Assembly (NCBI GenBank): GCA_017520105.1
Contig: JAFWRL010000256.1
Location: 1-12,408 of the forward strand
Direction of reading: 5' to 3'
DNA: 12,408 nt
From: Fibrobacter sp.
Lineage (GTDB): Bacteria; Fibrobacterota; Fibrobacteria; Fibrobacterales; Fibrobacteraceae
In this document: one piece after another, positions 5,169-12,408 of the stretch
How the letters are laid out: every line of letters starts with the position of its first letter
Position numbering within the stretch: the stretch's first letter is position 1
Position numbers and translations under genes: made by a program
Notes under the pieces: model-generated
What the model was told of the DNA's origin: nothing
Database searches by the model: none
The model's input: only the letters and a program-made list of their open reading frames with translations

Positions 5169-7547
5169 ATGAAACGAGTAGCAATGGGTTTGGCTTTTGC
5201 AATGGCGGTTTCCGCTTTTGCTAGTCAACATGCCCAGACGATAAACAAGACGAGCTTTGTCGGTGTCAACAAGACACAGTCAGCTCAGTCTCTTGGACAT
5301 TCGAAGCTGGTTTTTTCAGCTTTGGGCGATTATGCATTTGGCAACAAGATGTTCCAGGCCATGCCTGAACAAGATGTTCATCATGCATTGGAGAGATATT
5401 TGCCCTCTGGTCAAACGCAGAAGGCTGAAGTCGCAAGCTATATCGGTGTCAACGCTTACGTGGGCTTTGCCATCGGTCTTTTGGATTACTTCGATATCGG
5501 TGTGACTTTGCCGGTCTATTACGACCAGTTCAACGGCAATACCAAGTGCACCGAAGCTGAAATCAACAGCTATGCATGCGACGGCAATCCGCTTGCCGGT
5601 ACAAAGAAGGGTTACATCGGTAACCTGACCGCTAACTTGAAGGCTCGCGCCCCGATTCCGTCCGATATCCCGGTCGATGTGGCTGCTTTCTTCAGATTCT
5701 CTTTCAAGACCGCTAAGGAAACGAAGCAGGGTCTTTGGATTCGCGAACCGGAATACATCAGCAAGCAGGGCTTCGCATTCCCGTGGGGTGCCAAGAAGTC
5801 TGACTTGACTATTGGCGGTGCTGTCACGTTGGATCTTACCAAGATCGATGCCCTCCCGCTCCTCGTTCACGTGAACGGCGGTTACAAGATGTCCATGGGT
5901 AAAGCCAGCGGCCTCGAATTCGAAAACTTCCCGTTTATTAGCGCTGCTGTCGAATTCTATCCCCTCGACTTCCTCTCTGTGTTTGGTGAATTCTACATGG
6001 ATCTCCAGACCAAGGATTTCGAATGGAACCGTGTGAACTCCCAAACGGGTTATCTTGACCCGCTGGGTGATATTCCTATTAAGGAAAAGCTTGACATGAA
6101 GCAAGTCACGGGTGGTATCGTGTTCCACCTGCCGATTGGCCTCGATGTCCAGCTCGGTGGTTCTGTTTATGTGGGTAACGACAATTACCTCCACTATGCT
6201 TATGTTCTCGAAAACGACGAAAACCTCACCAAGGCTACCAAGATTCGCGTGAATCCGCAGTACGCTTTGTTCGGTGGTCTCACATGGTCCGGCTTCCTCC
6301 TTCCGCAGGACCGCGATGGCGATGGTGTTGCTGATGCCGATGACCGTTGCCCGGATGATTATGGTCACCGTTTGAACTCCGGCTGCCCGATGGGTAACCC
6401 GGATACCGACGAAGACGGTGTTTGCGACGCTTGGGTTTCTGAAAAGGGCGTTCTTAGCGATTTCAGCAACATTTGCTCTGGTATCGACCAGTGCCCGAAC
6501 GAAAAGGGTAGCAGCACCAATGGTTGCCCGACCGACGATCCGGATGCCGATAAGGATGGCGTTTGCGATGCTTGGGTCAGCCAGAAGGGTATGCAGGATC
6601 AGTTCAAGGATATTTGCGAAGGCATCGACCAGTGCCCGGCTGAAGCTGGTACGCTCGTCAACAACGGTTGCCCGGAAGACAATCCGGATCCGGATGGCGA
6701 CGGTCTCTGCTCTCCGTGGGTAACTGACAAGAACAAACTCGAACAGTACACCGGCGTTTGCACCGGTTACGACATGTGCCCGGGTGAAGCTGGTGCTGCT
6801 GGCAATAAGGGTTGTCCGTGGGATGATCCGGACAGCGACGGCGACGGTATCTGCGATGACTGGGTTGTTCAGAAGAAGCTCGGCTACTACTTCGAAAAGG
6901 CTGCTGAAGACGAATCTGTTGCTAAGGAATGGTTCATCTCCAAGACCTGTAAGGGTCTCGACAAGTGCCCGCTCGAACACGGTGTTGCTGCTAACGATGG
7001 TTGCCCGCTCCCGGATCCGGACCTCGATAAGGACGGCGTCTGCGATGCTTGGGTCACCGAAAGAAATATGTTCAACCTCTTCGAAGGTGTCTGCTCTGGT
7101 ATGGACCGCTGCCCGGCTGAAGCTGGTGACGACGGATTCGGCTGCCCGAAGAAGAAGGTCGAAAAGCTCGAAGGTATCTCCTTCAAGAGCGGCTCTGCTA
7201 CCGTCAACGCTAATGCTAAGAGAATCCTTAAGGGTGTCGCCCAGAAGCTCAAGGAAGACGAAGCATACAAGGATCTCAAGATTGTGATCCAGGGTCATAC
7301 CGACAACCGCGGTAAGGCTAAGAAGAACCTCAAGCTCTCTGACCGCCGTGCTAAGGCAGTTATGAAGCAGCTCACGAAGTTCGGCGTTGCCAAGAACCGC
7401 ATCAAGGCTGTTGGTCTCGGCTCTACCTGCCCGGTTGACGATAACAACACGGCAGAAGGTCGCGAAATGAACCGTCGTATTGAAATGCACTTCGTCACAC
7501 CGGAAAATGACGGTATGAAGTGCGAAAGCAACTACGTTGGTGAATAA
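5169..7547 (+). CDS. OmpA-family outer-membrane protein with beta-barrel, TSP3-like repeats and peptidoglycan-binding domain
   Basis: This 792-residue protein begins at ATG 5169, where AAGGAG at 5158-5163 and a signal peptide (MKRVAMGLAFAMAVSAFA, cut after about 18) fix the start; the frame is open back to 5019 but lacks a ribosome site there. Residues about 25-380 are a beta-barrel-like region. Residues 381 to about 660 are calcium-binding thrombospondin type-3-like repeats: one short canonical unit (DRDGDGVADADDRCP), then five long units each with DxDxDG and four cysteines. Residues about 667-792 form an OmpA C-terminal domain (FKSGSATV, GHTDNRG at 709-715, LSDRRAKAV, NRRIEM), which binds peptidoglycan. 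It probably ties the outer membrane to the cell wall, with the repeats as a rigid periplasmic spacer. The coding sequence avoids TTA, CTA and TCA codons for over 2 kb, a sign of strong codon bias and high expression. It is monocistronic: promoter upstream, strong terminator downstream. Confidence 0.93.
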   Translation: MKRVAMGLAFAMAVSAFASQHAQTINKTSFVGVNKTQSAQSLGHSKLVFSALGDYAFGNKMFQAMPEQDVHHALERYLPSGQTQKAEVASYIGVNAYVGFAIGLLDYFDIGVTLPVYYDQFNGNTKCTEAEINSYACDGNPLAGTKKGYIGNLTANLKARAPIPSDIPVDVAAFFRFSFKTAKETKQGLWIREPEYISKQGFAFPWGAKKSDLTIGGAVTLDLTKIDALPLLVHVNGGYKMSMGKASGLEFENFPFISAAVEFYPLDFLSVFGEFYMDLQTKDFEWNRVNSQTGYLDPLGDIPIKEKLDMKQVTGGIVFHLPIGLDVQLGGSVYVGNDNYLHYAYVLENDENLTKATKIRVNPQYALFGGLTWSGFLLPQDRDGDGVADADDRCPDDYGHRLNSGCPMGNPDTDEDGVCDAWVSEKGVLSDFSNICSGIDQCPNEKGSSTNGCPTDDPDADKDGVCDAWVSQKGMQDQFKDICEGIDQCPAEAGTLVNNGCPEDNPDPDGDGLCSPWVTDKNKLEQYTGVCTGYDMCPGEAGAAGNKGCPWDDPDSDGDGICDDWVVQKKLGYYFEKAAEDESVAKEWFISKTCKGLDKCPLEHGVAANDGCPLPDPDLDKDGVCDAWVTERNMFNLFEGVCSGMDRCPAEAGDDGFGCPKKKVEKLEGISFKSGSATVNANAKRILKGVAQKLKEDEAYKDLKIVIQGHTDNRGKAKKNLKLSDRRAKAVMKQLTKFGVAKNRIKAVGLGSTCPVDDNNTAEGREMNRRIEMHFVTPENDGMKCESNYVGE
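6396..7148 (+). repeat. Five tandem cysteine-rich TSP3-like coding units
   Basis: Units begin at 6396, 6537, 6681, 6825 and 7014, with lengths of 47, 48, 48, 63 and 45 residues. Each opens with (D/N)PDxDxDG followed by a cysteine and, in most copies, DAWV. It then has a variable aromatic helix-like linker, a CxGxDxCP block and a closing GCP. Unit 4 carries about 15 extra residues in the linker. The units differ at many synonymous and nonsynonymous positions, so the array is old rather than recently expanded. Confidence 0.9.
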
Positions 7548-7570
7548 GACCGGACTCTAAAGTCTTAATC

Positions 7571-7608
7571 AAAAGCCCCAGGCGTTAAGCTTGGGGCTTT
7601 TTCTTTTT
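7571..7608 (+). terminator. Rho-independent terminator after the OmpA-family gene
   Basis: AAAAGCCCCAGGC (7571-7583) pairs with GCTTGGGGCTTTT (7589-7601), a 13-bp stem with one G-U wobble and the five-base loop GTTAA, followed by a T-rich tail to 7608. It starts 24 bases after the stop codon. Confidence 0.92.
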
Positions 7609-7660
7609 ACTTGTCATGTCCGCGACGTGTCATCCCAGCCAGCCTCTACTTAACGTTGTC

Positions 7661-7681
7661 ACCCCGGCCTTGTGCCGGGGT
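7661..7681. repeat. REP-like palindrome
   Basis: ACCCCGGC (7661-7668) and GCCGGGGT (7674-7681) form a perfect 8-bp GC-rich stem with a five-base loop. The preceding GTC and a related GTCATCCC at 7629-7636 resemble the 'GTCA(C/T)CCC' ends of repetitive extragenic palindromes seen in many bacteria. No T-run follows, so it is not a standard terminator. Confidence 0.55.
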
Positions 7682-7711
7682 CAGTTGTTTAATAATTCTA
7701 AATTACGCGGT

Positions 7712-7978
7712 ATGACAAAACTAGATGAAATTCTCTCTGCAAATAACTTTAGCAACCACGATCTCGTAGAGATGCTTCCCGCAAACTTGAACCATAAGAT
7801 GGTGCAGAAGGCCCGCCTTGGCAAGAAGCCCGTGCCAAAGCACACGCAGGACTTGATTCTGCAAGCTTTGAACAAACTCCTTTTGCAAAACGCCGCCGAA
7901 GTCGAAGGCAAGGTGGCGAAGCAGTACAAGCGCGTGGAAGTGTTTGAGAGCGGTGAGGTCGCACCTCCGGTGCTTTGA
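7712..7978 (+). CDS. Small hypothetical protein, possible helix-turn-helix
   Basis: This 88-residue protein runs from ATG 7712 to TGA 7978. The N-terminal half (LDEILSANNFSNHDLVEML, then VQKARLGKKPVPKHTQDLI and LQALNKLL) has the spacing of helices and the 'GKKPVPKHT' turn seen in Cro/XRE-type helix-turn-helix proteins, so a DNA-binding role is plausible but not proven. The C-terminal third is basic and polar with no recognisable motif, and its last residues (SGEVAPPVL) are encoded within a palindromic repeat. The open frame extends upstream to 7616, but that extension would translate the terminator-proximal DNA and the REP-like palindrome, so I reject it. There is no good Shine-Dalgarno before 7712, only GCGG three bases upstream of it. 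It stands alone between the ompA terminator and the repeat-rich leader of thyA. Confidence 0.55.
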   Translation: MTKLDEILSANNFSNHDLVEMLPANLNHKMVQKARLGKKPVPKHTQDLILQALNKLLLQNAAEVEGKVAKQYKRVEVFESGEVAPPVL

Positions 7979-8073
7979 GGTGTGTGCAATGAGCAGTGTG
8001 CAGTGAGTAATTTATATTAGGCGGCTTTGCCGCAATTAAAAAGTTCAAAGGGACATAGTCCCGACCTCAAAGC
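7955..8073. repeat. Composite palindromic intergenic element
   Basis: GCTTTGAGGT (7972-7981) and ACCTCAAAGC (8064-8073) are perfect 10-base inverted repeats about 80 bases apart. Around and between them are short hairpins: GAGGT/ACCTC (7955-7967) and overlapping GCACC/GGTGC (7961-7973), then GCGGC/GCCGC (8021-8033) and GGGAC/GTCCC (8050-8062). The left arm overlaps the last codons and stop of the preceding small gene. No transposase or long open frame is present, so it could be a miniature mobile element or a structured intergenic repeat. Confidence 0.5.
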
Positions 8074-8096
8074 GAAGCGGCCTCAACGCTCACAGC

Positions 8097-8120
8097 TACT
8101 AACCACAGTTTACTAACCAC
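8097..8120. repeat. Two-copy TACTAACCAC direct repeat
   Basis: TACTAACCAC occurs at 8097-8106 and again at 8111-8120, separated by four bases, in the noncoding DNA before thyA. Its role is unknown. Confidence 0.6.
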
Positions 8121-8147
8121 TTCCTACCGTTTGCCAGCAATATTCTC

Positions 8148-8174
8148 TCGTCTTTCGTCTTTCGTCTTTCGTCT
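8148..8174. repeat. Seven-base tandem repeat before thyA
   Basis: TCGTCTT is repeated three times and followed by a fourth partial copy (TCGTCT), 27 bases in all. It ends 18 bases before the thyA start, inside what should be the promoter or leader. Copy number in such arrays can change by slippage, so it may affect thyA transcription or translation; that consequence is inferred. Confidence 0.85.
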
Positions 8175-8192
8175 AATTATTAAATTACAATC

Positions 8193-9005
8193 ATGCAACA
8201 GTACTTAGACTTACTCCAAGATATTATCGACAACGGCGTGGACCGTTCCGACCGCACTGGCACCGGCACACGCTCCGTATTTGGCCGTCAGATTCGTTTT
8301 GACCTCTCCAAGGGATTCCCCTGCCTCACGACAAAAAAGCTCCATTTGCGTAGCATTATTCACGAACTGCTGTGGTTCTTGAAGGGCGATACGAACATCA
8401 AGTATTTGCACGACAACAAGGTCACGATTTGGGACGAATGGGCCGATGAAAATGGTGACTTGGGTCCAGTCTATGGGCACCAGTGGCGCAGCTGGCCGAC
8501 TCCCGATGGCGGACACATCGACCAGATTGCAAACCTCATCAACAGCCTCAAGAACAACCCGGATTCGCGTAGGCACCTCGTTTGCGCATGGAATGTCGCG
8601 GAAGTCGATAAGATGGCTTTGCCGCCTTGCCACTGCCTGTTCCAGTTCTACGTAGGCGGTATTGGCGCTAGCGGCAAGCGTAAATTGAGCTGTCAGCTTT
8701 ACCAGCGTAGCGCGGACATGTTCCTGGGTGTGCCGTTCAACATTGCGTCGTATTCGCTCTTGACGATGATGCTTGCGCAAGTTTGTAACTACGAAGCAGG
8801 TGAATTTGTCCATACGTTTGGCGATTTACATTTGTACAGCAACCACTTTGACCAAGCCCGAGAGCAACTTTCGCGTACTCCACGAGCACTCCCGACGATG
8901 AAGGTCAATCCAGATGTGAAGGAGTTGTTCGAATTCAAGTTCGAAGATTTTGAACTTGTCGATTACGATCCGTGGCCAACCATCAAGGCTCCGATTGCTG
9001 TGTAA
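8193..9005 (+). CDS. thyA: Thymidylate synthase ThyA
   Basis: This 270-residue cytoplasmic enzyme makes dTMP from dUMP using methylene-tetrahydrofolate. Visible motifs: [12 protein letters not shown] near residues 20-31 (phosphate-binding arginine loop), [20 protein letters not shown] (about 80-99), SRRHLV about 125-130, the active site [11 protein letters not shown] with the nucleophile at C146, [17 protein letters not shown] (171-187), and [12 protein letters not shown] (207-218). All key residues appear intact. It is slightly longer than the 264-residue E. coli enzyme because of a short insertion after the active-site strand ([10 protein letters not shown]). ATG 8193 has almost no Shine-Dalgarno and follows an AT-rich leader containing a 7-base tandem repeat. 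The TAA stop overlaps the ATG of the metallophosphoesterase gene by one base, so the two are probably co-transcribed. Dihydrofolate reductase, a common neighbour, is not here. Confidence 0.98.
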   Translation: MQQYLDLLQDIIDNGVDRSDRTGTGTRSVFGRQIRFDLSKGFPCLTTKKLHLRSIIHELLWFLKGDTNIKYLHDNKVTIWDEWADENGDLGPVYGHQWRSWPTPDGGHIDQIANLINSLKNNPDSRRHLVCAWNVAEVDKMALPPCHCLFQFYVGGIGASGKRKLSCQLYQRSADMFLGVPFNIASYSLLTMMLAQVCNYEAGEFVHTFGDLHLYSNHFDQAREQLSRTPRALPTMKVNPDVKELFEFKFEDFELVDYDPWPTIKAPIAV

Positions 9006-9994
9006 TGAGCGATTCTATCGACTTTATAGGCGATATTCATGGGCACTGCGATGAACTCGTAGTGCTCCTTAAAAAACTCGGTTACGAAGAACGTAATGGG
9101 GCTTTTTCTTATCCCGGCAATGCGTGAACAGTCGTTTTCTTGGGCGATTACATCGATCGCGGGAGTCAAGTTCGTGAAACAGTGAATCTCGTGCGTGCGA
9201 TGCGTGACGCGGGTTCCGCTATTGCGTTAATGGGAAATCACGAGTTCAACGCTTTAAGCTTTTGGCATGAAAATGGCGATGGCGGGCATCACATTCATGC
9301 GATTCATGGAGGCTTTTTGCGTGAACACACTTTTAACAAAGTAGCGATTCACGTCAAGACGGTCGAATCTTACCGCGGGCGTAAAACTGAGTTTTTGGAA
9401 ATGCTCGATTTCTTAAAAACGCTCCCGTTTTACTTGGAAACGGAATCGTTTCGTGCGCAGCATGCATGCTTCGATTTAAAAAGTGCCGAAATATTAAAGG
9501 CAATGAAACTCCGCTGTTTTGCGGATGGCAATTTTGATGAGCTAATAGCGCGTGCAAACGACCAATATAACGAATATGACGATTCGCTTTACCATCCGAT
9601 AAATTTATTCTTAAAAGGGCCCGAAATGGATTTGCCAGAAGGACTCACCTTCTGCGATGGAGAAGGAGTGCGTCGCAAGCGTACACGTCTTCGTTGGTGG
9701 ATTGATCCTATGGATGCAAATCTGCAAGAATTGAGTTTTCAGCCGGGAGTCGAATTGCCCCCGCTTGACGTGGATCTCGACGTCCATAAGCGCGATTTTT
9801 ACCATGAAGAAGAACGCCCTGTTTTCTTTGGTCATTATTGGTTGACGGGAACACCTTCGCTTATCCGTGATAACGTTTGCTGTTTGGATTACAGTGTTGC
9901 AGGATATCGTGGTGACGGGATTCTTGCCGCCTACCGATTCGATGGCGAACAGAAACTTGATGCAAGCAAATTCGTGTGGGTCAACGCAAAGTAG
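9005..9994 (+). pseudogene. Metallophosphoesterase interrupted by an in-frame TGA
   Basis: Reading from ATG 9005 gives [20 protein letters not shown] and on to SYPGNA, then TGA at 9125-9127, and the same frame continues without any shift as TVVFLGDYIDRGSQVRE to a TAG at 9992-9994. Together the parts make a normal calcineurin-like phosphoesterase of about 330 residues: GDIHGH (first metal pair), GDYIDRG, GNHEF, then a later histidine region (RAQHACFD) and FFGHYW near the end. The break falls between the first and second metal motifs, so neither fragment alone should be active. In relatives I know, the block before the second metal motif reads like HPERQVIFLGD, and arginine is a natural residue at the break; CGA to TGA is a single transition. 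The downstream part could begin at TTG 9140, but no ribosome site is seen and it would lack GDIHG. It overlaps the thyA stop by one base. It may be a nonsense mutation, a strain polymorphism or a sequencing error. Confidence 0.85.
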
Positions 9995-10032
9995 CCTCGA
10001 ATAGAAAAGTCTATCAAAACCACGATTTGAAT

Positions 10033-10075
10033 TAAAGGGAACAAAAAATGGCCGCATCGCTGCGGTCCCTTTTTT
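10033..10075. terminator. Bidirectional rho-independent terminator
   Basis: GGCCGCA (10050-10056) pairs with TGCGGTC plus the following C (10061-10068), including one G-U wobble and the loop TCGC. Flanking A-runs on the left (10043-10048) and T-runs on the right (10070-10075) serve transcription from either side. It lies between the convergent metallophosphoesterase and sdhB genes. An outer AAAGGGA/TCCCTTT pairing is an alternative fold. Confidence 0.75.
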
Positions 10076-10078
10076 GCA

Positions 10079-10224
10079 ATGTGTAATTTGCAATGAGTAA
10101 TGTGAAATGAATTTAATCAGTCATTCCACACCCCACATTTCACAGAAACCAGTGTGCAATTAGAAATGTGTAATGTGAAATGATTTTAATTAACCATTAC
10201 ACATTCCACATCCCACATCACACA

Positions 10225-10226
<2 letters not shown>
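10079..10226. repeat. Tandem imperfect hairpin repeats rich in AATGTG/CACATT
   Basis: Two units with a 73-base period each contain an AATGTG-type left arm, an AT-rich centre (TTTAAT) and a CATT(C/A)CACA-type right arm. The 20-base segments 10098-10117 and 10171-10190 differ at one base. In the second unit the arms 10152-10183 and 10194-10226 are imperfect reverse complements over about 30 bases. The block ends at the stop codon of sdhB. There is no open frame or known element, so it looks like a noncoding intergenic repeat family. Confidence 0.7.
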
Positions 10227-11000
<774 letters not shown>

Positions 11001-11001
<1 letters not shown>

Positions 11002-12408
11002 TATTTGTAGCTCCTAGTAGCAAGGTGGACGTTATCAAAGGTAAGAGGTTCCTTGGAGAGTTCCGGTGCGATACCGTCGCCCTTGTATTCCCAAGCACCG
11101 ACGTAGCAGAAGTTTTCATCATCGCGCTTTGCTTCGCCTTCCGGAGTCTGGCTTTCTTCACGGAAGTGGCCACCGCAAGATTCTTTACGATGGAGAGCGT
11201 CGAGAGTGAGGACTTCGGCGAATTCGAGGAAGTCGGCGACGCGGCCGGCACGTTCCAGGTTCTGGTTGAAGGAACCTTCGGAGCCGAGCACGTTGACGTT
11301 TTCCCAGAATTCCTGGCGGAGTGCCGGAATCTTTTCGAGAGCCGTCTTGAGGCCGGCTTCGTTACGAGCCATGCCAACGTATTCCCACATGATGTTACCG
11401 AGTTCACGATGGATATCGTTAACAGTGCGGTGACCCTTGATGGAGAGGAGCTTGTGGATGCGTTCTTCGGTCTGCTTCTTGCAGTCTTCGAAAGCAGCAT
11501 CGGATTCAGAGACCTTTTCGAGCTTGGTACCTGCGAAGTAGCCGCCGATGGTGAACGGAATCACGAAGTAACCGTCGGAGAGGCCCTGCATAAGAGCAGA
11601 AGCGCCGAGGCGGTTTGCACCGTGGTCGGAGAAGTTTGCTTCACCGAGAACGAAGCAGCCCGGGATAGTGGACATCAAATCATAGTCGACCCAGAGGCCA
11701 CCCATGGTGTAGTGGATAGCCGGGAAGATGCGCATCGGGACCTTGTACGGGTCTTCGTCTGTGATCTTTTCGTACATCTGGAAGAGGTTGCCGTACTTGG
11801 CAGAGACGCCTGCAACGCCCATGCGCTGGATAGCGTCGGCGAAGTCGAGGTACACGGCCTGCTTGGTGTTGCCCACGCCGAGGCCGGCGTCGCAGACCTG
11901 CTTGGCGTTACGGGATGCCACGTCACGCGGGACGAGGTTACCGAAGCTCGGGTACTTTTCTTCGAGATAGTAGTAACGATCTTCTTCCGGGATCTGGTCC
12001 GGAGAACGGGTGTCGCCAGCCTTGCGCGGAACCCAAATACGACCGTCGTTACGGAGGGATTCACTCATCAAGGTGAGCTTGGACTGCAAATCGCCGTGGC
12101 GAGGAATGCAAGTCGGGTGAATCTGAGTGTAGCAGGGGTTAGCGAACAGAGCGCCGCGCTTGTAGGCACGGAAAGCAGCCGTTACGTTAGAACCCTGAGC
12201 GTTTGTAGAAAGATAGTAGACGTTACCGTAGCCGCCGGTGCAAAGGCAGACTGCATCTGCAACGTGGCTTTCGAGTTCGCCAGTGATGAGGTTACGGACG
12301 ATGATACCGCGAGCCTTGCCATCAATCACGACGAGGTCCATCATTTCGCGGCGGGGGAACATCTTGACCTTACCGGCAGCGACCTGGCGCATGAGAGCCT
12401 GGTAGGCA
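11001..12408 (-). CDS. sdhA: Succinate dehydrogenase/fumarate reductase flavoprotein subunit (5' end outside window)
   Basis: The frame is open from the right edge to TAA 11003-11001 and gives about 469 residues, the C-terminal three-quarters of a flavoprotein of roughly 640. The FAD-binding GxGxxG region and covalent-FAD histidine lie beyond the window. Visible: [14 protein letters not shown] (end of the FAD domain), [13 protein letters not shown] and [11 protein letters not shown] (substrate-domain residues), VPRDVASR with the catalytic arginine, [12 protein letters not shown], and [28 protein letters not shown]. The helical C-terminal domain with [13 protein letters not shown] follows. It oxidises succinate or reduces fumarate in the membrane-bound complex; in a Fibrobacter-like fermenter, fumarate reduction to succinate is the expected direction (inference). 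It is coupled to sdhB by a one-base overlap, and a cytochrome b subunit gene is expected upstream, past 12408. The ATG at 12390-12392 is internal, not the start. Confidence 0.97.

Noticed and set aside
5316..7490. A 724-codon open frame on the minus strand opposite the OmpA-family gene
   Set aside because: It is in exact codon register with a gene that has clear domains and a signal peptide. Its translation is low-complexity Ala/Arg/Val/Glu sequence with no motif. It is explained by codon bias on the plus strand.
7616..7711. Upstream extension of the small protein gene to ATG 7616
   Set aside because: The extra 32 codons cover terminator-proximal DNA and the REP-like palindrome and translate to cysteine- and proline-containing sequence unlike the rest.
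7749..8048. A 99-codon minus-strand open frame across the composite repeat
   Set aside because: It runs antisense through the small gene and the palindromic repeats, and its translation is Arg/Ser/Cys-rich without motifs.
8148..8174. Short tandem array as a CRISPR fragment
   Set aside because: The units are 7 bases with no spacers, and there are no cas genes; it is a simple tandem repeat.
9125..9127. TGA as a selenocysteine codon in the metallophosphoesterase
   Set aside because: The position is not a metal ligand or redox site in this family, and I see no convincing SECIS-like hairpin with a GU-containing apical loop just downstream. An arginine CGA mutated to TGA is simpler.

Overview
The window looks like chromosomal DNA from a Fibrobacter-like anaerobe (Fibrobacterota). 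This is inference, based on moderate GC, an OmpA-type porin carrying thrombospondin type-3 repeats, type-B fumarate reductase genes of the succinate-fermenting kind, and small tandem and palindromic intergenic repeats. I could not run a database search, so the genus is a best guess. TGA is used as an ordinary stop by several genes, so the code is standard.

Layout. (1) 1-1767, plus strand: the 3' part of a polar amino-acid ABC transporter operon, with solute-binding protein (C-terminus only), permease and ATPase. (2) 1799-2245, minus strand: a small unrecognised exported or membrane-anchored protein, convergent with the transporter. (3) 2338-4153, plus: two diverged tandem outer-membrane beta-barrel proteins, closed by a strong terminator. 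(4) 4292-4990, plus: RadC. (5) 5169-7547, plus: a large OmpA-family protein with a beta-barrel, five long cysteine-rich TSP3-like repeats and a C-terminal peptidoglycan-binding domain, then a strong terminator. (6) 7712-7978, plus: a small protein with a possible helix-turn-helix fold, between palindromic repeats. (7) 8193-9994, plus: thyA overlapping by one base a metallophosphoesterase gene that is interrupted by an in-frame TGA. (8) 10225-12408, minus: succinate dehydrogenase/fumarate reductase subunits B and A (A cut by the window end), convergent with the phosphoesterase across a bidirectional terminator and a block of imperfect hairpin repeats.

How the parts relate. Three outer-membrane proteins and the ABC importer make this largely a cell-envelope region. 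The Sdh/Frd pair is the membrane-bound respiratory enzyme expected in a succinate producer, and its cytochrome b subunit should lie just beyond the right edge. ThyA and RadC are housekeeping genes.

I see no defence island, CRISPR array, transposase or phage module. The most unusual signals are the broken metallophosphoesterase, the elongated four-cysteine TSP3 repeats of the OmpA protein, and two intergenic blocks of structured repeats (about 7955-8174 and 10079-10226). No gap without a gene exceeds 300 bases.
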